A stretch of DNA of 64,000 nt from Metridium senile (lineage: Eukaryota; Cnidaria; Anthozoa; Actiniaria; Metridiidae): positions 9,712,072 through 9,776,071 of the forward strand of contig OX459108.1 in NCBI GenBank assembly GCA_949775045.1. Direction: 5' to 3'. How positions within the stretch are numbered: position 1 is the stretch's first letter; each line of letters begins with the position of its first letter. Position numbers and translations under genes: made by a program. The notes under the pieces were generated by a model. It had not been told where the DNA came from. It ran no database searches and saw only the letters and a program-made list of their open reading frames with translations. Positions 34,301 through 39,330 of this stretch are shown piece after piece.

Positions 34301-37102
34301 CGCGCGAACAAATCACGCGTCAAAGCCATATTGCGCCACCAGAATTCCTGTGGCCTTTGTTGTTGTCGTTGTCAATCAATCAATCGATCAACAAACCAAT
34401 CAAGCAATCAATTAATAAATTTATCAATCAATCAATTAATCAAACAATCATTCAATCAATTAATTAAACTATTATGAATCAAACAGTCATTCATTTAATC
34501 ATTAAATCAATCAACCAATCAACCATTCTGTCATTCGATCATTCAATCAGTCAGTCATTCATTCATTCAAACAATCAATCAATCCGTCAATCAGTGTATT
34601 AAAGTAGGATTAAGTTGTCCTTACATCCAAGCCAGTGGCTTATGTTTTTTAATTAACGTACATATATATTATCTTTTTTTCCTATTATTCCGTTCAGGCT
34701 ATGGTCGACATTTGTTGCTCTTTATTGTTTATTGCTCTCTATTGTTTATTGTTCTGCATTGTCTATTGTTCTCTACACTCTATTGTTTTGTAATGTCTAT
34801 TGTTCTATGTTGTGTCTATTCTGTATTGTGTGTCGTTTTAATTATCCAATTATTTCGTTTAGGCTATGGTCGACATGTGTGCAGACCAGGGCTGGCTAGC
34901 CACTACCATTCGTACCATGCACATAGTTCAAATGATTATCCAAGGCTGCTGGCTTCACGATTGTACCTTGTTAACCCTGCCTTCTATAACACCACAACAC
35001 CTATCGCTGTTTGTAGACCGACGTGGAAAACCAATAGAAAGTCTGGCAGAGCTCGTAGATATAGTTCAAAACGATCACACTTGCTTGGGGAAAATGCTAC
35101 GAGGGTCATTTAGCTCGAGCCATATTGATCATGTAAGATATACCTATTTTAATAATAGTTGTCGCAATCAATTAAAGCTACAATGTACATTTTGAAGCCT
35201 GCAAAGGATGTCGGTAATATGAACATAATTTGTGATTTATTGCGCGTTTTTTTTAAGAAATATAATGTTTCATCATCTACCACATCATCTAACCAATTTG
35301 TTATGGTCATATAACACAAACACGTACAATAAAAATATATTATGACTAAATCGATAACAAGAGAAGAAATACCGACGTCCTTTGCAGGCTTCAGAGTGTG
35401 AACTGTAGCTTCGGCTGCGACAACCTTTTTGAAATAGGTGTATAATATCTTAAGTTGTGGTTTGTATGGTTTTAGTTGTTATTTGTTTGCTTTTAATTCC
35501 GACGAAGGGTTAAAGCTCGAAACGTCAGTAAAGTTAAGTCAACATTTTTTACGGTGTTACAGATTTCATTATATTACCTATCGTTTATATCAAATACCGA
35601 CGCAGCCTATACTAGTTTACTCACTAGTTTCCATTTGTATGGTTTAGTTCGCTGTTTAAGTACTATAAGTCATGCGAGAGCTAGATCATTAGTTAAATCA
35701 TCTGACTGGTAATTACCATATAGTCCTTGATCGGCACAAGAGTTCGCCAATAGCTCATTAGGTAAATCGTCTGACTGGTAGTCAGAAGGCTAGATACCAG
35801 CTAGTCCTTGCTTACCACTAGGGTTCACCAGTGGCTCAGTGGTAAGAGTGTATGACTGGTAATCAGAAGACTAAAATCCATCTAGTCCTTGCTCAACAAT
35901 AGCGTTGGCACATGGCATAGAGTTCTTTATATTTTTCACCAACAACAGTTGCTAATTCATCCCAAATTTATATTCAATAGGTTCTCAGTGTTGTAAGAAA
36001 TCTCCCTGTAATAGACATGTCTTTGAGACTGCGTGGAGCCTGGGCCGATGGTGATGGCGCTAGACAAGAGGAACGACCAATCAAAAAAGACTTGATGAAT
36101 AGTCGTCATGACGACTGGAGTAAAGTTCACGCTGACCAGGAATATGCTTTGAATATTAACTTGAAGCGATTGAATCGTACAAAGGTAACTGGGAAAAGAA
36201 AAAAAAAACAGAAATTTTAAAATCGTCGCGCCTAGATTGAAAAAAAAAATCGAGTAGTGTACCTAGAGTACGTAGAGTACGTAGATTAAAGTGATCAGTG
36301 ATTAAAAAAACTAGTGTTGCGGGATTTCTTTGGATCGCGCCGGAAGTGGATCGGGTGAGCAGGGAGAGGAAAAGATCCTCTCCCTACTCACCTGCTTACC
36401 CGATCTATTTCCGGCGCGCTCCACAGGAATCCCGCAACACTAGTTTTTTTTATCACTTAAATTCTTAAGGGAAAAGAGGGACTGCTCGCAATCCAATTAT
36501 GCGATGCGTTGCGTTGCGATATGATGTGGTGTGGTGTGGTGTGATGGGGTGTGATGTTTTGCGATGCGATGCGATGCGATGCGGTGTGCTGTGATGTGGT
36601 ATAATGTGATGTGTTGTGATGTGGTGTGGTGTGGTGTGATATGGTGTGGTGTGGTGTGGTGTGGTGTGATGTTTTGCGATGCGATGCGGTGTGCCGTGGT
36701 GTGGTATAATGTGATGTGTTGCAATGTGGTGTGATGTGATGCGATGTGATGCGATGTGGTGTGATGTAATGCAACTATTTTCTAACCATATGAAAATACT
36801 AACAGGGCGGTGATATCAAAGTCCACGCCCCTCGTTTCCCCAAATCAAAGACGGAAGGATGGTGGTTGGTACTGGGAGACACAGACACCGGAGAACTGAT
36901 TGCACTCAAAAGACTTGGTACTGTCCGCAACGTCACTAAAACAACACTGTCTTTCTACACACCAGAAGAACTTGGCCGTAGAATCTATACATTGTACCTT
37001 TTAAGCGATGCTTATCTAGGAATGGATCAGCAGTATGACATCTTTTTAGAAGTTGTGGAAGCGGATGTTGCGAGTCAGTTTTTAACTGAAGTGAAATTCT
37101 AG
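3825..37102 (+). CDS. ASCC3: Activating signal cointegrator 1 complex subunit 3 (ASCC3), Ski2-like DNA/RNA helicase, complete, 34 coding exons
   Basis: ATP-dependent 3'-5' helicase, the motor of the ASC-1 complex. In the family it unwinds DNA for ALKBH3-dependent alkylation repair and splits collided ribosomes in ribosome quality control; it is found in nucleus and cytosol. I traced 34 exons bounded by AG/GT that join in phase to 6,570 nt (2,189 residues plus stop), close to the 2,202 of human ASCC3. The start at 3825 is chosen because the protein then opens [12 protein letters not shown] after four residues, matching the human N-terminus. Two helicase cassettes are intact: Walker A APTGAGKT (508-515) and GAPTGSGKT (1356-1364), boxes DEVH (620-623) and DEIH (1461-1464), SAT (657-659), motif [12 protein letters not shown] (from 857) and [10 protein letters not shown] (from 1693). 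No frameshift or missing catalytic residue was seen. The left neighbour is divergent and ZMYND11-like converges on it. Exon coordinates are given in the block entries. Confidence 0.97.
4140..4340. repeat. ATCGAT/ATTGAT-rich cluster in ASCC3 intron 1
   Basis: Degenerate interspersed copies of ATCGAT, TATCAAT and ATTGAT over about 200 bp, rich in small palindromes. Confidence 0.6.
4480..4705. repeat. ATTC/CATTCATC simple repeat in ASCC3 intron 2
   Basis: ATTCATTCATTC-type tetranucleotide sequence with a higher-order copy containing AATTATATCCATTC. Confidence 0.9.
5505..5915. repeat. Fold-back element in ASCC3 intron 3
   Basis: ACCAAAGTGATGATGACGTCAC near the left end is inverted as GTGACGTCACACTTTGGT near the right. 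Internally AATATGAATTTTTGAATGT (about 5660) is inverted as ACATTCAAAAATTCATATCT (about 5757). The whole unit can fold on itself. Confidence 0.8.
6013..6490. repeat. Fold-back element followed by GATT/AATGA simple repeat in ASCC3 intron 3
   Basis: 6013-6165 is inverted (GACTGCTCCTCTATTTTTTT against AAAAAAGAGGAGTTGCC; AAGAGACTAACTGGG against CCCAGTCTCTCTT). 6192-6490 is GATTGATT and AAATGAATGA-type sequence. Confidence 0.75.
8660..8805 (+). repeat. SINE body fragment in ASCC3 intron 6
   Basis: It contains CAACATGTGAGAAGAGTTG and AGTAGTGAGTCTCCCCAA, matching the body of the tRNA-headed element at 27412-27670. The tRNA-like head is missing. Confidence 0.65.
9841..10051. mobile_element. MITE with terminal inverted repeats in ASCC3 intron 8
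   Basis: TTACAGCGCGAGGCGCAAAA is inverted as TTTTGCGCGTCGCGCTGTAA at the other end. The inner segment ATTCGCATACTTCTATGCAC is inverted as well. No coding capacity. Confidence 0.85.
10120..10372. mobile_element. Fold-back MITE, family also at 43145-43322
   Basis: Ends are AGACTGCGAAACATTCCCTA and AGTAGGGACTGTTTTGTAGTC in inverted order. The second copy at 43145-43322 has the same ends and the same GAGGAAGCGAG-type interior. Confidence 0.85.
10476..10674. mobile_element. Fold-back MITE in ASCC3 intron 8
   Basis: AGACCCCGTCTACACGGATC and GATTCGTGTAGACGAGGCCT are inverted ends, and CCGCATACTTTT and ATCCGG segments recur inverted within. Confidence 0.85.
11047..11356. repeat. Two direct tandem copies of about 153 bp
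   Basis: Both copies contain ATGTTTGCTGGTTTTGAGCT, TCAGTCTGTTTTCAAGAGAG and AAGACTGATTTCAATAC. They are direct, not inverted, and lie in ASCC3 intron 9. Confidence 0.85.
11395..12440. other. Remainder of ASCC3 intron 9, repeat-derived
   Basis: It contains a copy of the GTACAAGTGTTGGTATTGTG repeat (11915-12035) and partial inverted segments such as ACTGGTTAAACCAACCACTA (11832), related to the hairpin at 32247. No exon seen. Confidence 0.55.
12714..13146. mobile_element. Family-1 fold-back MITE with a second fold-back nested inside
   Basis: Outer arms: CACAGTTCCTTGCGCCATCT at the left and AGATGGCGCAGGGAACCGTG at the right, plus TAGCCGGGCCTTTGCAT and its inverse. Inner element about 12777-12982: CGTAGCAAGCGTTTCATTTT / AAACGCTTGCTAC with GGCTGTTTTGGGATAGCTGT inverted as ACAGCTATCCCAAAACAGC. 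ASCC3 intron 10. Confidence 0.85.
13225..13511. mobile_element. MITE with terminal inverted repeats in ASCC3 intron 10
   Basis: TATAACCAGAAGTTTGACTA at 13246 is inverted as TAGTCAAACTTCTGGTTATA at 13479. It abuts the family-1 element and ends about 20 bp before exon 11. Confidence 0.8.
13860..14830. repeat. ASCC3 intron 11: AT-rich tandem and ATC simple repeats
   Basis: 14335-14410 is a tandem of ATATATAAATATTTTTAT. 14470-14810 is CATCATTATCATCATTAACAT-type trinucleotide sequence. No exon seen between. Confidence 0.75.
15276..15556. mobile_element. Family-2 fold-back MITE
   Basis: Ends ACACCTATTTCAAAAATTGT and CAATTATTGAAATAGGTGT-like are inverted; inner marks are GAAGCCTGCAAAGGATGT and its inverse. 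Other copies: 16897-17184, 35139-35442, 47960-48260, with half copies at 23818 and 59592. Confidence 0.85.
15578..15916. mobile_element. Family-1 MITE, one full copy plus one half copy in tandem
   Basis: The full copy 15578-15771 runs from AGTCCCCTTCACAG to CTGTGAAGGGGACT. A second right half (15778-15916) follows directly and ends AGATGGCGCAGGGAACTGTG. The element ends about 35 bp before exon 13 of ASCC3. Confidence 0.85.
16512..16862. repeat. GAT trinucleotide repeat in ASCC3 intron 13
   Basis: About 350 bp of GATGATGAT with GGT, GAC and AAT variants, open in several frames on both strands. The acidic poly-Asp ORF here is an artefact of the repeat. Confidence 0.9.
16897..17184. mobile_element. 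Family-2 fold-back MITE
   Basis: ACACCTATGTCAAAAATCGT at the left and ACGATTTTTGAAATAGGTAT at the right are inverted. It abuts the GAT repeat. Confidence 0.85.
17195..17316. repeat. Near-perfect hairpin of about 42-bp arms
   Basis: GAAGACGATTTTCCGTGTTA with TATAGCCTGATCT is inverted as AGATCAGGCTATATAACACG with GAAAATCGTCTTC. The short loop contains GAGAGAGCG. Confidence 0.85.
17764..21470. repeat. 3.7-kb minisatellite, 33-39 bp units, in ASCC3 intron 14
   Basis: The basic unit is 11 triplets: GTC ATT ATC ATC ATC ATC, then GTC ATC ATC ACA GTT. Variants have CACCAC for CATCAC, extra ATC triplets or ATTATCTTC. Nearly all variants are multiples of three, so ORFs of about 1,250 codons run through in one plus frame and one minus frame, plus a Ser/Leu/Gln frame. 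A longer block with GTCATTACTATGTTCACTAT occurs four times (about 19630, 20135, 20385 and 20835), showing higher-order duplication. These ORFs have repeat-composition proteins only and no start context; I do not call a gene. Confidence 0.95.
21775..22052. mobile_element. Fold-back element in ASCC3 intron 15, family also at 27178-27770
   Basis: GAGCACACAGCACGCGCGTTT recurs inverted at the right end, with CAGTTATAAAGCACTTGGGG and its inverse in the middle. The copy in intron 22 is split by a SINE. Confidence 0.8.
22361..22581. mobile_element. Family-1 fold-back MITE, full copy in ASCC3 intron 16
   Basis: AGTCCCCTTCACAGTTCCCT to AGGGAACTATGAAGGGGAGT, with ACGAACGTTGAGCTTG and its inverse near the centre. 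The clearest single copy in the window. Confidence 0.9.
22650..22990. repeat. Interspersed repeat (family also at 44925-45095) and GAT/GGT simple repeat
   Basis: 22650-22840 has GGGAGACAATCCCCTGCTCT and CACAACAGGATCTTTTACGT; the copy at 44925-45095 is in reverse order (ACGTTAAAGATCCTGTTGTG). 22850-22990 is GATGATGGTGGTGG-type sequence. Confidence 0.75.
23818..24075. repeat. Half of a family-2 MITE joined to GTTC/GTTT/GTCC tetranucleotide array
   Basis: The MITE left end TACACCTATTTCAATAATCG and TTGTCGCGATT pass straight into about 200 bp of (GTTC)n with (GTCC)n and (GTTT)n blocks. The right MITE half is absent. ASCC3 intron 18. Confidence 0.85.
24440..25168. repeat. Four successive fold-back elements in ASCC3 intron 19
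   Basis: 24440-24580: GCATAAGCAACGTATGCAGA inverted as TCTGCGTATGTTGCTTATG. 24652-24790: AGACTAATACACCTTAGCAG inverted as CTGCTAAGGTGTATTAGTCT. 24935-25011: ATCGGGTTTGGGGTTCCTGT inverted as ACAGGAAACCCAAAACCCGA. 25072-25168: CTAAATTACCCAAGCAATGC with ACCGTTCAGC inverted as GCTGAACGGCGTTTAGGTAA. None is coding. Confidence 0.8.
25590..25862. repeat. GAT/AAT simple repeat in ASCC3 intron 20
   Basis: GATGATGGTGATG-type sequence running to within about 10 bp of the exon 21 acceptor. Confidence 0.85.
26273..26738. mobile_element. Nested fold-back element in ASCC3 intron 21
   Basis: The outer boundaries ATAGTAGCGCTGTACTAT and CTATAGTACTGCGATGCT are roughly inverted. An inner element has TTTGACAAAAGGCGCGTTTG inverted as CAAATGCGCCTTTTGTCAAA, and a further pair brackets TGAAGTGTGACGTCAC / ATGACGTCATCACTTCACCA. 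Confidence 0.7.
27178..27770. mobile_element. Fold-back element split by a tRNA-derived SINE, ASCC3 intron 22
   Basis: The left arm has TTTTGATTGGCTGAGGCGCG and GAGCACACATCACGTGCG; the right end at 27725-27765 has CTTTACAGG and GCACACGTCACGCGCGCGTG. The same family without the insertion is at 21775-22052. Confidence 0.75.
27412..27670 (+). mobile_element. tRNA-headed SINE
   Basis: An A-box-like TGGCCTAGCCGTGAGAGC and a B-box-like GATTCGAGTCCCGGCTC are spaced as in a tRNA gene (about 35 bp apart), so a pol III promoter is likely. The body has CTATGCCACGAGGGTTTTTC and GTAGTGAGTCTGAGTCTCC. Related pieces: 8660-8805, 46128-46530, and reversed tails at 62313-62372 and 62905-62985. Confidence 0.8.
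27936..28080. mobile_element. Left half of a family-1 MITE
   Basis: It starts AGTCCACTTCGCTGTTCCCT and runs past the centre to CACTGCAAGCTCAATG, where it turns into the CAGT array. The right arm (AGATGGCGCAGGGAACTGTG) is missing. Confidence 0.85.
28079..28365. repeat. CAGT and CTGT tetranucleotide arrays in ASCC3 intron 23
   Basis: (CAGT)n from 28079 to 28275 with a few CACT variants, then (CTGT)n at 28317-28362. The arrays end about 55 bp before exon 24. Confidence 0.95.
28851..29140. mobile_element. Two fold-back elements in ASCC3 intron 24
   Basis: 28851-29008: ACACCTAATTGCAAGAATGT inverted as CGTTCTTGCAATAAGGTG (family also at 45209-45352). 29048-29140: CTACAATCATGTGCAAAATT inverted as ATTTTGCACATGATTGTAG. 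Confidence 0.85.
29505..29840. repeat. GAT-type simple repeat in ASCC3 intron 25
   Basis: Degenerate GATGATAATG sequence with GGT and GTT variants; it ends about 60 bp before exon 26. Confidence 0.85.
30438..30592 (+). repeat. Duplicated splice acceptor and start of ASCC3 exon 27
   Basis: An upstream copy (30438-30508) has the polypyrimidine tract, TTTTTAG and ATCCTTATAGCGACCAGTTC; the functional copy has TTTATAG and ATCCTTATAGCGACAAGTAC at 30572. The offset is 91 bp, so using the upstream acceptor shifts the frame. The upstream copy diverges after about 20 exon-like bases. Confidence 0.85.
30860..31480. other. First part of ASCC3 intron 27, weak repeats only
   Basis: 30863-30980 has inverted GGAAAATCCGGAAATTCCG / GGAAATTTCCGGAAATATCGG-type sequence. 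TTATTTTCCCGCTCTTTTCG occurs twice (about 31242 and 31282). No exon seen. Confidence 0.5.
31490..31700. mobile_element. Palindromic element with hammerhead-like core, ASCC3 intron 27
   Basis: GTTTCGAGCTTTAACC is inverted around a short spacer as GGCTAAAGCTCGAAAC. The plus strand reads CCGACGATGGGCTAAAGCTC then GAAACGTCAG. This resembles the CUGANGA-stem-GAAA core typical of Penelope-like element termini, but with C in place of the conserved U. Related pieces are at 35498-35640 and 42890-43042. Confidence 0.6.
32247..32351. repeat. Hairpin MITE just after ASCC3 exon 28
   Basis: CACTGTAAAAACGTACTGGT is inverted as CCAGTACGTTTTTACAGTG. It starts about 30 bp after the donor. Confidence 0.85.
32501..32936. 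mobile_element. Family-1 MITE containing a nested family-3 MITE
   Basis: The outer element runs from AGTCCCCTTCACAGTTCCCT to the GGGACTGTGAAGAGGACT end. It is interrupted at about 32600-32815 by an element with CCGAATCACAAAACCGTGGG at one end and CCACGGTTTTTCGATTCGCA at the other. The inner family recurs at 37829-38047 and 55580-55735. Confidence 0.9.
34365..34600. repeat. AATC tetranucleotide repeat in ASCC3 intron 31
   Basis: TCAATCAATCAATTAATC-type degenerate array. Confidence 0.9.
34685..34882 (+). repeat. Duplicated splice acceptor and start of ASCC3 exon 32
   Basis: The upstream copy has TATTCCGTTCAG then GCTATGGTCGACATTTG at 34697; the functional copy has TATTTCGTTTAG then GCTATGGTCGACATGTG at 34863. 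The offset is 166 bp. The spacer (34712-34835) is a degenerate TGTTCTCTATTGTTTATTG array. Use of the upstream site would shift the frame. Confidence 0.85.
35139..35442. mobile_element. Family-2 fold-back MITE, ASCC3 intron 32
   Basis: ATACCTATTTTAATAATAGT to TTTTTGAAATAGGTGTATAA with GAAGCCTGCAAAGGATGTCG and its inverse inside. It begins seven bases after the exon 32 donor. Confidence 0.85.
35498..35645 (+). mobile_element. Fragment of the hammerhead-like repeat family
   Basis: CCGACGAAGGGTTAAAGCTC then GAAACGTCAGTAAAGTTAAG, followed by GTGTTACAGATTTCATT and ACCGACGCAGCCTATACTAG. It matches one arm of 31490-31700 and the tandem at 42890. Confidence 0.65.
35670..35925 (+). repeat. Tandem tRNA-Thr-like units of about 75-80 bp
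   Basis: Three degenerate units each contain a D-arm-like TAGCTCATTAGGTAAATC / TGGCTCAGTGGTAAGAG and an anticodon-arm-like GTCTGACTGGTAGTCAGA / GTATGACTGGTAATCAGA, whose loop would present GGT (Thr). Each is followed by CTAGTCCTTGCT-like sequence; no good T-arm was found. These look like tRNA-derived repeats, not working tRNA genes. Confidence 0.6.
36283..36465. mobile_element. Hairpin MITE in ASCC3 intron 33
   Basis: AAAAAACTAGTGTTGCGGGA is inverted as TCCCGCAACACTAGTTTTTT, with GATCGCGCCGGAAGTGGATC and GGGAGAGGAAAAGATCCTCT at the centre. The arms are about 75 bp. Confidence 0.9.
36500..36775. repeat. GTGATGTGGT / GATGCGATGC repeat in ASCC3 intron 33
   Basis: Degenerate pentamer array (GTGGT, GTGAT, GCGAT). 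A longer unit of about 130 bp with GATGTTTTGCGATGCGATGC occurs twice. It ends about 30 bp before the last exon. Confidence 0.9.
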
Positions 37103-37800
37103 GAAATAGTTTTTCTGTTGAAAAATGACGTCGAAAAACGCAGTAATATCTATATGCTGTATTTAATTTTATGAGCAATGCGTATTTTGGCCGAGATCAA
37201 CAGCGTGATATACACAGTCAATTCAAAAAAACATACGGACGCGACTAGACCGAAAGGTAGCATCGGTAGAACAAGGGATAGAAATGCACACAGTATCTAA
37301 TGCAATACCACGCGCACTCAATTAACTAATTATGAATAATTCGCCGCTTCGGTGTTTTCTACCCATGCTACCTTTCGGTCTAGTCGCGTAGACTTGAAGC
37401 CTATTGACGACAATGTTTTTTGAATTGACTGTTTTCAGAAGTTGTGGAAGCAGATGCTGCGAGTCAGTTTTTAACTGAAGTGAAATTCTAGGAAATATTT
37501 TTCTGTTGAAAAACGGTTTAAGATCTATACGTCGTATTTATTTTTATGAGCAATGCGTATTTTGGCCTGGATCAACAGTAAGACATCTATTTAGAATTTG
37601 TGGAAGCAGGTGTTGCGAGTCAGTTTTTAACTGAAGTGAAATTCTAGGAAATATTTTTCTGATGAAATAAGACGTCGAAAATCGGAGTAAGATATATACG
37701 TTGTGTTAAATTCTATAAGCAATGCGCATTTTGGCCTGGATGTGATCAACAGTATGTTATCTATTTAGAAGTTGAAATTCTAGGTAAAATTTTATGTCGA
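37044..37800 (+). repeat. Tandem copies of the 3' end of the last ASCC3 exon
   Basis: The sequence encoding [21 protein letters not shown] and about 100 bp of 3' UTR recurs. Stops fall at 37102 (functional), 37491 and 37647, and a fourth partial copy is at 37755-37800. All three full copies keep AGTCAGTTTTTAACTGAAGT and the TAG. Copies 2 and 3 are 156 bp apart; copies 1 and 2 are separated further by a MITE at 37214-37432. Confidence 0.9.
37214..37432. mobile_element. MITE inserted in the ASCC3 3' tandem repeat
   Basis: ACAGTCAATTCAAAAAAACA inverted as TGTTTTTTGAATTGACTGT at the end, with GACGCGACTAGACCGAAAGG and its inverse inside. Confidence 0.9.
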
Positions 37801-37828
37801 AAACATACATAAGATCAACTCCTCAATT

Positions 37829-38047
37829 ACAGTGCGAATCACAAAACCTTGGGCACCCAGAAATATTTTAGAAATCGTTTTTTGTTCGTTGAACAACTCA
37901 GAAACAACTGTATCACTGCAAGAAGTTTGACTGATGTGTAGTAGGATAAACGTTTTGTAGTGAGAGTTGTTTGTGAGTTGTTCAATGAACAATAAACGAT
38001 TTCTAAAATATTTCTGGGTGCCCACGGTTGGCCCAGTGCCCACTGTA
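37829..38047. mobile_element. Family-3 MITE, complete copy
   Basis: ACAGTGCGAATCACAAAACC to the GCCCACTGTAACG end. Interior TTGTTCGTTGAACAACTCAG is inverted as GAGTTGTTCAATGAACAATA. Same family as the inserts at 32600 and 55580. Confidence 0.85.
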
Positions 38048-38103
38048 ACGTTGAACATCTGGAAATGGTTGATCTGAGACCAAAAGAAATTGTGGGAGTT
38101 CAT

Positions 38104-39330
38104 TACAGTGATTATAAGATACTGTTCACAATTACTCGATTCTGATTGGACGAGAGGAGTACAATTAAATCGTTAATCATAACTATTACAATTTCCTCGA
38201 ATCTGATTGGTTGACAGACTGCTCTATTTTCCACTAAACAATCTTGTTTTTGTAATCGGACAGTGTAATCGGATAGTTGGCTGTAATCGGACAGTTGTTA
38301 TCGGACAGTTTTATGAGCCAATGATTTTACTGCTTTCAGATTAATCAACCAATCACTGAATTGATACAAATCACTATAGCAACAAAACGTATTCTCAAAA
38401 AATGAGGTTTTTTTCAAAAGTGGAAGATTTTTTCATTTTTATTAGAAACACATTTTTCACACATTTTTCTCTGAAATTGTAATAGTTATGATTAATTGGT
38501 AATCAAACTTTGTGTCGTCCAATTCTGTCTGTAATCATACTCGTGATAAACAAATCGGACTCCCGCTGAGCGGTCGTCCGATTTTGTAATCACTCGTATG
38601 ATTACAGACCGAATTGGACTTCACTCAGTCCAATTACCATCATAAATTGTATTCTGTAGAGTCAGTACCACTTAGTTTTTCAGTATATTATAAATAAAAA
38701 ATCGCACGATCTTCTCGTACAATTTGTAATTAATAGATACTCGTGATGTTTTGAAAGTTTTCAAAACATCACTCGTACCTATTAATTACAAATTGTACTC
38801 AAGATTGTACGATTTTTTATACAAATAGTTGCATTGCAGGACCAGCAAATTGTGAATCTTTTTTCCGATGCTTCAATCAGTTTGGAGGTGAACCTAACAT
38901 CAGATTAACAAATGTACGATTTAACTTACAAGCGCCGCCTACAAACTGATTGACGGATAGAAAAAACCCTAAATCCTTTTGAGATTCGCAATAGTCCCCT
39001 TCACAATTCCCTGCGCCATCTTGAAAGGTAGCCGGGCCTTTTCAAAATGAAATTCTCAATTTGCTAGTCGCGATGCAACGACTTTCGATGTAAATTGCAA
39101 AAGGATTGTTTAGGTTTGTAATTCTAAAAATAAATAAATATATATTAATTCTAATAAGAACTTTGCTTATACAATTTAATAAGAAAACTAGCGAATAGAA
39201 ATTACGTTTCGTTGTCCACCACTATAAATATTTCTCTCTTTGCACCATCATTTACTTGATAATGTTGTCGCGATGACAACGAAACGTAATTTCTATTCGC
39301 TAGTTTTCTTATTAAAATATACAATTCATT
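38104..39330. repeat. Intergenic cluster of fold-back elements
   Basis: 38104-38660 contains GTAATCGGACAGT repeats and inverted TCGTCCAATTCTGTCTGTAA / TTACAGACCGAATTGGAC. 38686-38825 is a long palindrome (AATTTGTAATTAATAGATAC, then GTTTTGAAAG | CTTTTCAAAAC-type centre, then ACCTATTAATTACAAATT). 38860-38970 is a weaker pair. 38993-39050 is the left end of a family-1 MITE. 39180-39318 has AAAACTAGCGAATAGAAATT inverted as AATTTCTATTCGCTAGTTTT. No gene. Confidence 0.8.

Larger units (their letters stand above)
26996..37102 (+). other. ASCC3: ASCC3 second helicase cassette, winged helix, second Sec63-like domain and C-terminus, coding exons 22-34
   Basis: Exons 26996-27118 (second Walker A), 27809-27894, 28419-28731 ([12 protein letters not shown]), 29217-29480 (FVSSRRQTR), 29903-30040 (GIGLHHAGL), 30572-30825 (motif VI), 31977-32214, 33139-33273, 33567-33622, 34037-34205, 34863-35132, 35981-36184 and 36806-37102. 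Residues 1342-2189. Phases at 23/24, 27/28 and 30/31 are non-zero and match. Exons 27 and 32 each have a decoy copy of their acceptor and first bases upstream. The protein ends EVKF before the stop at 37100-37102, and this end lies in a short tandem duplication. Confidence 0.95.

Noticed and set aside
35826..35900. A functional tRNA-Thr gene
   Set aside because: D-arm and anticodon-arm are recognisable, but no matching T-arm or acceptor stem could be found.
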